From an uncultured Pelagibacteraceae bacterium (GTDB taxonomy: Bacteria > Pseudomonadota > Alphaproteobacteria > Pelagibacterales > Pelagibacteraceae): a DNA stretch of 33,310 nt. The stretch spans positions 1-33,310 of the forward strand of contig CACKZG010000010.1 of assembly GCA_902604545.1 (NCBI GenBank), given 5' to 3'. Made by a program: the position numbers and the translations under genes. The notes under the pieces were generated by a model. That model was not told the origin of the DNA. It saw nothing but the letters and a program-made list of their open reading frames with translations, and searched no databases. The first letter of the stretch is position 1, and each line of letters opens with the position of its first letter. This document shows, piece after piece, positions 7,622 through 15,421 of this stretch.

Positions 7622-8605
7622 ATGACAAATAGTCTTCAAAAAAAACTATACGAGAACGGTTACCTAATCGTCAAAAATGTACTTAACTTTAAGAGAGATT
7701 TAAAACCAATTCTTAATGATATGGAATTTGTAATGGACTGTCTTATTCAAAAATATGCAAAAAAAAGAGAAATCAAAAAAGTTCTTAACTTAGATTTTAA
7801 AAAAAAATATTCATATATTTCAAAACTTAATATTTATGATCTTGATCAATATTTTAATACAAGATTACCAAGAGATAATGTAAAGCGAGATAGCGATTAT
7901 TTTGCAACCCAATCATTGTGGAATTTAATTACTAATAAAAAAATTTTGGATGTTGTAGAAAAAATTTTGGGTAAAGAAATAATGTCTAACCCTGTCCAAA
8001 ATACTAGAATTAAACAGCCTGAAAAAAAATTACCAGAGGGATCAATTCATGATGGTTTAAGTGGAAGAACACCTTGGCATCAGGATGCGGCTGTATTAAA
8101 TACAAGAGGACAAAAATTAACTGATATGGTTACAGTTTGGATTCCTTTTACTAAAACTACTAAAAAAAATGGATGCATGATTACAGTAAAAAAAATTAAT
8201 AAAATGGGGTTATTAAATCATGTATCAGGATACAGGGGGCAAGTGGAATTAAAAAATAGTGAATTACTTGATAATATGGAGCACGTTTATTTGGAAGCAA
8301 ACATTGGTGATGTTATATTACTGCATAAACACTCTATACATTGTTCTTTACCAAATAGATCCGATGACTTTAGAATAAGTGCTGACTTCAGATATAATGT
8401 TGCTGGACAGCCTTCGGGAAGAGAGCCCCTTCCTAACTTTTATGTAAGAAGTAAATATAAAAAAAACCTTCAAGTAAAAAATTTCAAACAATGGTTATCT
8501 CTTTGGGAAAAAGCAAAAGAAAAATGTATTCCAAGAAAATATGCTTTTAAATATCCATTGCCAACATTCAAAACAAATAAAAGAGATTTATCTAAGTTAG
8601 TTTAA
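7622..8605 (+). CDS. Phytanoyl-CoA dioxygenase (PhyH)-family oxygenase
   Basis: The 327-residue protein carries the PhyH pattern: TPWHQDAA with the iron ligands H153 and D155, a conserved VTVWIPFTKTTKKNGCM strand-turn (170-186), GDVILLHKHSIHCSLPNRS with the distal histidine H240, and the 2-oxoglutarate-binding arginine R251. Members are Fe(II)/2-oxoglutarate-dependent hydroxylases acting on diverse small metabolites; many bacterial PhyH proteins are not lipid enzymes. It is the third gene of the 5777-8605 operon, 30 bases after the previous oxygenase gene, and ends two bases from a convergent Gfo/Idh gene. Two consecutive oxygenases behind a dehydrogenase suggest stepwise oxidation of one compound. 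The family call is strong; the substrate is unknown. Confidence 0.85.
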   Translation: MTNSLQKKLYENGYLIVKNVLNFKRDLKPILNDMEFVMDCLIQKYAKKREIKKVLNLDFKKKYSYISKLNIYDLDQYFNTRLPRDNVKRDSDYFATQSLWNLITNKKILDVVEKILGKEIMSNPVQNTRIKQPEKKLPEGSIHDGLSGRTPWHQDAAVLNTRGQKLTDMVTVWIPFTKTTKKNGCMITVKKINKMGLLNHVSGYRGQVELKNSELLDNMEHVYLEANIGDVILLHKHSIHCSLPNRSDDFRISADFRYNVAGQPSGREPLPNFYVRSKYKKNLQVKNFKQWLSLWEKAKEKCIPRKYAFKYPLPTFKTNKRDLSKLV

Positions 8606-8607
8606 TT

Positions 8608-9759
8608 TTAATTATTGAACTGAGTCCATTTACTGTTATTTTTACTGGAATCTAAAACAGTCTCGATAAACTTCATTCCCTCAACACCATCATAAATAGT
8701 TGGATAACAGTCATTTAACTCATCATAATTTTCTCTATTTATATGAGCATTTAATCTTTTTGAAACATCACTATAAATATTTGCAAAACCCTCTAGATAC
8801 CCCTCGGGGTGACCTGGAGGAATTCTTGTAACATCATTAGCTTCTTTGTTTGCACTGCCACTACCTCTTGTTATTTTTTCAGTAGGTTTTCCAAATTTTG
8901 TATAATACAAATAATTTGGATCTTCCTGTTTCCATTCTAACCCACCATTTTCACCATACACTCTTATTTTGAGATTATTTTCATTACCAACTGCAACTTG
9001 ACTAGACCATATTGCACCTTTCGCACCGCCTTTAAATCTAAGCATGATTTGTGCATTGTCATCTAGTTTTCGACCTTTCACAAAAGTATGAATGTCAGCT
9101 GATAACTCATCCAATTCTAAATCAGTTATAAATCTAATAAGATTAAATGCATGAGTTCCAATATCTCCTATACAACCTCCTCCTCCTGATCTTTTTGGAT
9201 CAGTTCTCCACTCAGCTTGTTTTAAACCAGTATCCTCAGCTTTTGTAGTTAACCAATCTTGAGGATATTCTGCTTGTATAACTCTTATTTTTCCAAGATC
9301 ACCTTCTTTAACCAGAGATCTTGCGTGTCTCACCATTGGATATCCGGTATAATTATGTGTTAAAGCAAAAATTATCTTTTTTTTTTCTATGATATCTTTA
9401 AGAGAGTTTGCTTCTTCACTTGAAAAAGCAAGAGGTTTATCACAAATAATGTGAATGCCTTTTTCAGCAAAAATTTTTGCTACTGGCACATGAAGATGAT
9501 TAGGTGTTACTATAGAAACAACATCTATTCCATCGGAACGATCAATCTCTTTTTCTGCCATTTCTTGATAAGTTTCATAGATACGTTCTTCCAACAATCC
9601 AAGTTTTCTTCCAGTTTCTTTTGAGTTGTCAAAATTAGATGAAAAACATCCTGCTACTAATTCGTAATGACCATCAAGTCTTAAGGCTATTCTGTGAACA
9701 CCTCCAATAAAAGCGCCTTCTCCTCCGCCGACCATTCCAATACGGATTTTTCTTTGCAC
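8608..9759 (-). CDS. Gfo/Idh/MocA-family oxidoreductase, paralogue of 20510-21658
   Basis: The 383-residue NAD(P)-dependent dehydrogenase has an N-terminal Rossmann fold (IGMVGGGEGAFIGGVHRIA, 7-25), DKP (107-109) in place of the usual EKP with the catalytic lysine K108, and the C-terminal domain motif GDIGTHAFNL containing the probable catalytic histidine. The GHPEGYLEGFANIY block near residue 320 marks the same subfamily as the protein at 20510-21658; the two align over almost their full length. Its start codon overlaps the stop of the upstream TIM-barrel gene by one base, so the two are translationally coupled and probably act on the same cyclic sugar or inositol derivative. The leftward pair diverges from the ABC importer operon at 10931. 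The family is certain; the substrate is unresolved. Confidence 0.88.
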   Translation of the reverse strand: MQRKIRIGMVGGGEGAFIGGVHRIALRLDGHYELVAGCFSSNFDNSKETGRKLGLLEERIYETYQEMAEKEIDRSDGIDVVSIVTPNHLHVPVAKIFAEKGIHIICDKPLAFSSEEANSLKDIIEKKKIIFALTHNYTGYPMVRHARSLVKEGDLGKIRVIQAEYPQDWLTTKAEDTGLKQAEWRTDPKRSGGGGCIGDIGTHAFNLIRFITDLELDELSADIHTFVKGRKLDDNAQIMLRFKGGAKGAIWSSQVAVGNENNLKIRVYGENGGLEWKQEDPNYLYYTKFGKPTEKITRGSGSANKEANDVTRIPPGHPEGYLEGFANIYSDVSKRLNAHINRENYDELNDCYPTIYDGVEGMKFIETVLDSSKNNSKWTQFNN

Positions 9760-10814
9760 TAATTTATACCCAGCATTTTTTTATTTGCTGTAATATCAGC
9801 ACCACTTCCTGCAAAATCATCAAATGCTTTTTCTGTGGTGTTAATAATATGATTTTTGATAAATTCAGCACCTTCTCTTGCTCCATCTTCTGGGTGTTTA
9901 AGACAACACTCCCATTCTAGAACTGCCCAACCATCATAACCATAAGTGGTAAACTTTGAAAAGATTGATTTAAAATCTACCTGTCCATCGCCAAGAGATC
10001 TAAATCGACCTGCTCTGTTAACCCAAGATTGGAAACCACCATACACCCCTTGTTTTCCAGTAGGATTTAACTCTGCATCTTTAACATGAAACATTTTTAT
10101 TTTTTCATGATAAATATCTATATGAGCCAAGTAATCTAAATTCTGTAAAACATAATGACTAGGATCATAAAGCATATTACATCTTTTATGATTACCAACT
10201 TTTTCTAAAAACATTTCAAATGTGATACCATCGTGAAGATCCTCACCTGGATGTATCTCATAACAAAGATCAACTCCATTTTGATCGAATTGATCAAGAA
10301 TTGGTTTCCATCGATTAGAAAGTTCATTAAATGCGTTTTCAATAAGTCCTTCAGGTCTTTGTGGCCAAGGATAAACATAAGGCCAAGCTAGTGCTCCAGA
10401 AAAAGTAACATGCCTATCTAGTCCAAGATTTTTTGAAGCCTTAGCTGCCATCATCAGTTGATTTACTGCCCATTCTTGTCTTGCTTTTGGATTTCCCCTT
10501 ACTTCAGGTACGGCAAATCCATCAAATGCAGTATCGTATGCTGGATGTACTGCAACCAATTGTCCTTGAAGATGTGTTGATAGTTCAGTGATCTCGAGAT
10601 TATGTTTTTTTGTTATGCCTTTGATTTCATCACAATAATTTTTGCTTTCAGAAGCTTTCTTTAAATCTATTAATCTACCATCCCAACTTGGAATTTGTAC
10701 ACCTTTGTAACCTAAAGAAGATGCCCACTTACAAATGCTATCTAAAGAATTAAACGGTGCATCTTCACCTACAAATTGTGCTAGGAAAATTGCAGGACCT
10801 TTTATATTGTTCAT
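9759..10814 (-). CDS. Xylose-isomerase-like TIM-barrel sugar isomerase/epimerase
   Basis: The 351-residue protein belongs to the AP-endonuclease-2/xylose-isomerase-like barrel family. Likely divalent-metal ligands are visible in the expected order: E186 in CYEIHPGED, D217 in YDPSHY, H243 in FHVKDAE, and a glutamate in VLEWECC (E300 or E302). Such enzymes epimerise or isomerise sugars, or dehydrate keto-inositols, next to Gfo/Idh dehydrogenases. It heads a leftward two-gene operon with the Gfo/Idh gene and diverges from the importer binding-protein gene across 116 bases. The protein lacks the IolE-type N-terminus seen at 19579-20481, so it is a distinct paralogue class. A ketosugar or keto-inositol intermediate made by the Gfo/Idh partner is the likely substrate. 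Confidence 0.83.
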   Translation of the reverse strand: MNNIKGPAIFLAQFVGEDAPFNSLDSICKWASSLGYKGVQIPSWDGRLIDLKKASESKNYCDEIKGITKKHNLEITELSTHLQGQLVAVHPAYDTAFDGFAVPEVRGNPKARQEWAVNQLMMAAKASKNLGLDRHVTFSGALAWPYVYPWPQRPEGLIENAFNELSNRWKPILDQFDQNGVDLCYEIHPGEDLHDGITFEMFLEKVGNHKRCNMLYDPSHYVLQNLDYLAHIDIYHEKIKMFHVKDAELNPTGKQGVYGGFQSWVNRAGRFRSLGDGQVDFKSIFSKFTTYGYDGWAVLEWECCLKHPEDGAREGAEFIKNHIINTTEKAFDDFAGSGADITANKKMLGIN

Positions 10815-10896
10815 AATCCCTCCCTCTCTTTAAGTTTATCAACAATTAATTTTATATAAAAAAAATACTAGCAGGCACAAAACATTTTGGATAGAT

Positions 10897-10925
10897 TATA
10901 ATTAGAATAATTAAACTAAGAGGAG
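10897..10925 (+). promoter_or_regulatory. Probable -10 box (TATAAT) and ribosome binding site before the importer operon
   Basis: TATAAT at 10897-10902 is a perfect -10 hexamer 28 bases before the binding-protein ATG, followed by AGGAG at 10921-10925 as a good Shine-Dalgarno five bases from the start. No convincing -35 hexamer is visible 16-18 bases upstream, which suits a regulated promoter. The shared 21-bp motif is absent here. Confidence 0.45.
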
Positions 10926-10930
10926 ATAAA

Positions 10931-12235
10931 ATGAAAAAAATAATGATTTTATTGTTTGTTTCTCTATTTTCGTTCTCTGTAAATTCAAACGCTAAATCTA
11001 TAACATTAGGATGGGCCGCTTGGGATCCAGCTAATGCTTTACAAGAGTTAACTAAAGAATTTACTGCTGAAACTGGAATAGAAGTTAACTTTGAGTTTGT
11101 ACCGTGGCCAAATTTTGCTGACCGTATGTTAAATGAACTTAACAACAAAGGTAAAACATTTGACTTGTTAATTGGTGACTCACAATGGATTGGTGCTGGG
11201 GCAGTATACGGGCATTATGTTAAGTTGAACGACTTCTTTGATAAAGAAGGAATTTCAATGAGTGATTTCTCACCAGCTACGGTTTATGCTTATTCAACTT
11301 GGCCTAAAGGTAGTAAAAACTATTATGCATTACCAGCTATGGGAGATGCGTTGGCTTGGGCCTACAGAAAAGACTGGTTTGATAGACCAGAACTTAAATC
11401 TGAGTTTAAAAAGAAACACGGATATGATCTAGGGGTTCCAGCAAACTGGAATCAATTACATGATATGTGTAAGTTCTTCCAAGGAAGGGAAATTGATGGT
11501 CAAAAAAGATATGGGGCTGCAATTAACACAGAGCGTGGATCAGAAGGTATAACAATGGGTGTTACAGCTGCAATGTATGCGTGGGGTATGGAATATGAAA
11601 ATCCTAACAAGCCATACGATATGGAAGGATATTTCAATTCACCACAAGCTGTAGAAGCAGTTGAGTTTTACAGAAAATTATATGAAGACTGCGCACCTCC
11701 AGGACACTCTGATGCCTACATGGTTGCAAACTTAGATGCTTATAAATCAGGACAAGTTGCATTCCAAATGAATTGGTATGCTTTTTGGCCAGGTGTTTCT
11801 AAAGAAGATAGTGACGGAAGAGTTAGTGGCTTCTTTGCAAATCCAAAACAAAATGTTGCAGCTGCAACATTAGGTGGACAAGGGATATCTGTTGTTAAAT
11901 ACTCAGACAAACAAGATCTTGCTCTTGAATACATAAAATGGTTTGCAAGACCAGATGTACAACAAAAATGGTGGGATCTAGGTGGATACTCATGTCATAA
12001 TGATGTTTTGAATTCACCATCATTTCCAACATCAACTGTTTATGCACAAGGATTCTTGGACTCAATGGGAATTGTCAAAGATTTTTGGCAAGAACCAACT
12101 TTCGTAGAGTTAATGCTTCCTATGCAAGAAGCAATTCATGACTATGTTGTTAATGGAAAAGGAACTGCTAAAGGCGCTCTAGATAAAATTATCGCAGAGT
12201 GGGTTGAAGTATTCGAAGCAGACGGAAAACTTTAA
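10931..12235 (+). CDS. ABC importer periplasmic binding protein (family 1, polyol/sugar type)
   Basis: The 434-residue protein has a cleavable signal peptide (MKKIMILLFVSLFSFSVNSNA, likely cut after A21) and the layout of a family-1 solute-binding protein (MalE/GlpV class). The N-lobe begins TLGWAAWDPANALQELTKEF, followed by LLIGDSQWIGAGAVYGHYV (75-93) and a hinge around YALPAMGDALAWAYRKDWF. The C-terminal ALEYIKWFARPDVQQKWWDLGG is typical of this family. It captures substrate in the periplasm for the downstream permeases. A terminator-like hairpin (12264-12289) follows the stop, which would make this gene more highly expressed than the rest of the operon. It is the first gene of the operon that ends in dhaL-dhaK, suggesting glycerol, dihydroxyacetone or a related polyol as ligand. 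Confidence 0.88.
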   Translation: MKKIMILLFVSLFSFSVNSNAKSITLGWAAWDPANALQELTKEFTAETGIEVNFEFVPWPNFADRMLNELNNKGKTFDLLIGDSQWIGAGAVYGHYVKLNDFFDKEGISMSDFSPATVYAYSTWPKGSKNYYALPAMGDALAWAYRKDWFDRPELKSEFKKKHGYDLGVPANWNQLHDMCKFFQGREIDGQKRYGAAINTERGSEGITMGVTAAMYAWGMEYENPNKPYDMEGYFNSPQAVEAVEFYRKLYEDCAPPGHSDAYMVANLDAYKSGQVAFQMNWYAFWPGVSKEDSDGRVSGFFANPKQNVAAATLGGQGISVVKYSDKQDLALEYIKWFARPDVQQKWWDLGGYSCHNDVLNSPSFPTSTVYAQGFLDSMGIVKDFWQEPTFVELMLPMQEAIHDYVVNGKGTAKGALDKIIAEWVEVFEADGKL

Positions 12236-12263
12236 CATTTATACTTTAATAAATTAAAAATTA

Positions 12264-12289
12264 GGGGGGGTTACACCTCCCCTTTTTTT
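12264..12289 (+). terminator. Intra-operon terminator/attenuator hairpin after the binding-protein gene
   Basis: A GGGGGGG run (12264-12270), loop TTACA, CCTCCCC (12276-12282) and a run of seven T residues. The stem is 7 bp with one G-T pair. It is strongly GC-rich against a very AT-rich background and lies between the binding-protein stop (12235) and the permease start (12303), so partial termination giving excess binding protein is likely. Confidence 0.8.
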
Positions 12290-12302
12290 ATGAAAAAATC
12301 AT

Positions 12303-13202
12303 ATGAGCGTGAAAAAAAAATTCAAAGGACTTTCTGATAAAGCTGTAGGTTGGCTTTTTATTGGACCAACCGTACTTCTGCTACTGGCTATAAATATTTA
12401 TCCATTGGTCTATGCAATCAAAATGTCTTTTACAAATTTTTACGCAAATAAAATTGGAAGAGAACCTCAGTTTGTTGGTTTAAAAAACTATATTAAAGTT
12501 CTTAATAAAGAAGCCATATGGGAAAAAATGCAAGTTACAGCAAGCTTTATGTTTTGGACCTTATTGCTCCAAGCAATTATAGGTTTGGGTTTGGCTTTAC
12601 TTCTTAACAGGAAATTTAAAGGTAATGAACTACTAACAACATTAATTGTTTTGCCCATGATGTTATCACCTGCAGTTGTAGGTGTATTTTGGACTTATCT
12701 TTATAACCCTCAAGTAGGTCTATTTAATTACGTAGTTAATTTTTTCTATGATTTAGGAAGCTTTGATATGATTGGTTCAAGTATACTTGCTCCTTGGGCT
12801 ATTGTTATTGTTGATACATGGATGTGGACACCTTTTACAATGTTAATTTGCTTAGCAGGTCTACGATCTGTTCCTAATTATTTATATGAAGCTGCAGAGG
12901 TTGATAGAGCCAGTAAATGGCAGCAATTCATATATATTACTTTGCCTTCTGTTTTACCATTTTTATTATTAGCTCTGCTTTTTAGAGGTATTGAGAATTT
13001 CAAAATGTTTGACATGGTTGTAGAGCTTACCTCTGGTGGTCCCGGCTCTGCTACAGAGCTTGCCTCAATTAACTTAAAAAGAGAAGCGTTTGAAAAATGG
13101 AAAACAGGTTACAGCTCAGCATTTGCTGTTATTCTTTTTGTTACCATATTTGGTTTCGGAAATGTCTACGTAAAAGTAATGAATAAAATAAAGGAACGCT
13201 GA
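12303..13202 (+). CDS. ABC importer permease, MalF-type
   Basis: A 299-residue inner-membrane protein with about six hydrophobic segments, starting at AVGWLFIGPTVLLLLAINIY (14-33) and ending near residue 290. The EAA loop that contacts the ATPase reads EAAEVDRASKWQQFIYITLP (about 199-218). It forms the translocation channel with the MalG-type protein encoded next. The start ATG at 12303 has no clear Shine-Dalgarno and follows the attenuator hairpin closely. Another ATG at 12290 is in the wrong frame. Its stop TGA overlaps the ATG of the next gene by one base. The family is certain; substrate specificity follows from the operon. Confidence 0.88.
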   Translation: MSVKKKFKGLSDKAVGWLFIGPTVLLLLAINIYPLVYAIKMSFTNFYANKIGREPQFVGLKNYIKVLNKEAIWEKMQVTASFMFWTLLLQAIIGLGLALLLNRKFKGNELLTTLIVLPMMLSPAVVGVFWTYLYNPQVGLFNYVVNFFYDLGSFDMIGSSILAPWAIVIVDTWMWTPFTMLICLAGLRSVPNYLYEAAEVDRASKWQQFIYITLPSVLPFLLLALLFRGIENFKMFDMVVELTSGGPGSATELASINLKREAFEKWKTGYSSAFAVILFVTIFGFGNVYVKVMNKIKER

Positions 13203-14146
13203 TGGATACTTCTAGATCATATTTGGAACCTTCGTCTTTTTCAAAAAAAATGGCTGCTGCTATTATCATAGTTTACGCTGTAATTACTTTGATACCAATA
13301 TCTTGGATGGTAATGACAAGTTTTAAAAATGTTGATAGTGCTATTTCATATCCACCCGAAGTTTTGTTTGAACCATCACTAGAGGGATATGTTAACTTAT
13401 TTACTAATAGGTCAAGACAATCACAAGAATATCTTGATTCATTACCTCCCCCAGAAAATTGGTATGAAGAACTAGTTAGAAGCAGAGAGATGGTTATAAC
13501 AGGGCCATCTAAATTTTTGGGTAGATACTCAAATTCTATGATAATTGGATTTGGTTCAACTTTTGCATCTGTGTTTTTAGGAGCATTGGCTGCATATGCG
13601 TTTTCAAGGTTTAGGGTTCCTTTAAAAGATGATTTATTATTTTTTATTCTTTCGACCAGGATGTTTCCCCCAATAGCAGTAGCTGTTCCTATATTTATTA
13701 TGTACAGAAAATTAGGTCTTGGGGATACTCACCTTGGAATGATCATATTGTATACCGTTGTAAACTTAAGTTTAGCAGTATGGTTATTAAAAGGATTTAT
13801 GGATGAAATTCCTAAAGAATATGAAGAAGCAGCTATGATCGATGGATATTCTAGACTTCAAGCTTTCTTTAAAGTTGTTCTTCCACAAGCAATGACTGGT
13901 ATAGCGGCAACTGCAATCTTTTGTATGATTTTTTCATGGAATGAATACGCTTTTGCTGTTTTGCTAACTCAATTCAATGCACAAACAGCCCCACCATTTA
14001 TTCCTACAATCATTGGTGAAGGTGGTCTTGATTGGCCAGCAATTGGAGCAGGAACAACTTTATTTCTATTACCTGTTATGATTTTTACAATAATTTTAAG
14101 AAAACATCTTTTAAGAGGTATTACCTTTGGAGCAGTAAGAAAATAA
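13202..14146 (+). CDS. ABC importer permease, MalG-type
   Basis: A 314-residue inner-membrane permease with the family's EAA loop EEAAMIDGYSRLQAFFKVVL (about 209-228) and six predicted membrane segments. The first covers roughly 19-39. A long hydrophilic insertion (about 45-105, containing SRQSQEYLDSLPPPENW) separates it from the second; as I recall the glycerol-type permease GlpQ also has an enlarged first periplasmic loop. The gene overlaps its upstream partner (TGATG) and its downstream small membrane-protein gene (TAATG) by one base each, indicating tight translational coupling. It is the channel half-partner of the MalF-type protein. Confidence 0.88.
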   Translation: MDTSRSYLEPSSFSKKMAAAIIIVYAVITLIPISWMVMTSFKNVDSAISYPPEVLFEPSLEGYVNLFTNRSRQSQEYLDSLPPPENWYEELVRSREMVITGPSKFLGRYSNSMIIGFGSTFASVFLGALAAYAFSRFRVPLKDDLLFFILSTRMFPPIAVAVPIFIMYRKLGLGDTHLGMIILYTVVNLSLAVWLLKGFMDEIPKEYEEAAMIDGYSRLQAFFKVVLPQAMTGIAATAIFCMIFSWNEYAFAVLLTQFNAQTAPPFIPTIIGEGGLDWPAIGAGTTLFLLPVMIFTIILRKHLLRGITFGAVRK

Positions 14147-14337
14147 TGCAAGAAGAAAAGTCATTAATGAGAAAAATATTTAGAAGAGTTTACTGGGAAA
14201 ACTTATCGACCATATTAATTTTAATTGGAGTTTTCATGTTGTTACAACCATTTGCAATGTGGATGTTTACCTATTCTTTTATTGTAATTTTAGTAGGAAC
14301 TATAGGTTTCATAATCACAAGCCACTTTCCGGATTAA
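14146..14337 (+). CDS. Small two-helix membrane protein of the importer operon (63 aa, GlpU/DUF2160-like position)
   Basis: The start is the ATG at 14146-14148, which shares one base with the permease stop codon, the same coupling used elsewhere in this operon. It gives 63 residues: a basic N-terminus (MQEEKSLMRKIFRR), then two closely spaced hydrophobic segments at about 20-40 and 41-59, ending SHFPD. The rhizobial glycerol importer operon (glpSTPQUV) also contains a small membrane protein, GlpU, of family DUF2160. The position here is comparable, but I cannot confirm sequence homology. It may be an accessory subunit of the permease. Function is unknown; that it is a real gene is supported by its position and coupling. 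Confidence 0.75.
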   Translation: MQEEKSLMRKIFRRVYWENLSTILILIGVFMLLQPFAMWMFTYSFIVILVGTIGFIITSHFPD

Positions 14338-14338
14338 T

Positions 14339-15421
14339 ATGTCTCAAATTAAAATAGTAAATTTACAAAAATCATTTGGTGATTTTACTGCAGTTAAAAA
14401 TTCTAATTTAACGATTAATGATAAAGAGTTCTTTGTTTTACTTGGACCATCTGGTTGTGGAAAGACTACAACACTTCGAATGATTGCAGGATTAGAATTA
14501 CCTACTTCTGGTGAGATATATCTTGGAGATGAAGAGGTTGGAATGTTGAGAGCATCAGAAAGAGATATTGCTTTTGTTTTTCAATTGTTTGCCCTCTACC
14601 CACACATGAATGTAAGAAACAACTTATCATTTCCTCTCAAAATGCAGGGTTATAAAAAAAGTGATATCAAAAATCGAGTTGAAGAAGCAGCAAAACTTTT
14701 AAGAATTGATCACATTTTAAATTCTAACATTTCCTCTCTTTCGGGTGGAGATAGACAACGTGTGGCTTTAGGTAGGGCACTAGTTAGAAGACCAAAAGCA
14801 TTTTTAATGGACGAGCCATTGGGAACTTTGGATGCTGAATTTAGAGAATTAATGTGTTTAGAATTAAAAAAACTACATTTAGATATTGGAGCAACTACAG
14901 TTTATGTAACTCATGATCAGTTAGAAGCAATGTCATTAGCTGACCGAATTGCAGTTATGGACGGTGGTGAAATATTACAAGCTGATGAGCCTAATATTAT
15001 TTACAATAAACCTAAAACTAAATTTGTAGCCTCATTTATAGGGTCTCCAGGTATGAACTTTTTTGAAGTTGATGAAGGAATTTCTAAAGATCAATCTTTT
15101 GTAAACATCGAAGGCACTAAATTTAATATTCCCAAACAACTTGAAGAGTCAAAAGGAAGTAAAAATTTCTTTGGTATACGTCCAGAAAATTTAACTCTTA
15201 GTAATAATGAAGGTCTCAAAGGTTCAGTTTTTGGAGTTGAGTATTTAGGATCAAGAAAAATAATTACGGTTAAAACAAGTTTAGGTGAAATTAAAGTTAA
15301 AACAGATATTTCTGTTAACGCTAAATTGAATGAAAATGTTCAGGTCAAACCATTAAATAATAATATTATTATTTTTGACGGTGAAACAGATAAATCTTTA
15401 AACAGCGAGTTTATAAAATAA
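14339..15421 (+). CDS. ABC importer ATPase 1 (MalK/UgpC type)
   Basis: The 360-residue nucleotide-binding subunit has Walker A GPSGCGKT (36-43), Q-loop FVFQLFALYP, signature LSGGDRQRVALGRAL (D in place of the usual Q), Walker B AFLMDEPLGTLD and switch histidine in VTHDQLEAM. A C-terminal TOBE-like regulatory domain with FFGIRPENLTL follows. It energises import from the cytoplasmic face. The start codon is one base after the stop of the small membrane-protein gene. The operon has a second, non-identical ATPase just downstream, as in the glycerol importer that uses GlpS and GlpT. This suggests a heterodimeric ATPase pair rather than the usual homodimer. Confidence 0.88.
   Translation: MSQIKIVNLQKSFGDFTAVKNSNLTINDKEFFVLLGPSGCGKTTTLRMIAGLELPTSGEIYLGDEEVGMLRASERDIAFVFQLFALYPHMNVRNNLSFPLKMQGYKKSDIKNRVEEAAKLLRIDHILNSNISSLSGGDRQRVALGRALVRRPKAFLMDEPLGTLDAEFRELMCLELKKLHLDIGATTVYVTHDQLEAMSLADRIAVMDGGEILQADEPNIIYNKPKTKFVASFIGSPGMNFFEVDEGISKDQSFVNIEGTKFNIPKQLEESKGSKNFFGIRPENLTLSNNEGLKGSVFGVEYLGSRKIITVKTSLGEIKVKTDISVNAKLNENVQVKPLNNNIIIFDGETDKSLNSEFIK

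Noticed and set aside
10874..10892. GGCAC...TTTTGG resembling a sigma-54 -24/-12 promoter before the importer operon
   Set aside because: The -12 element lacks the required GC and spacing, and a TATAAT box lies right after it.
14032..14145. Extension of the small membrane-protein reading frame into the MalG-type gene
   Set aside because: The frame is open by chance inside the permease gene; the ATG at 14146 overlaps the permease stop, matching the operon's coupling pattern.
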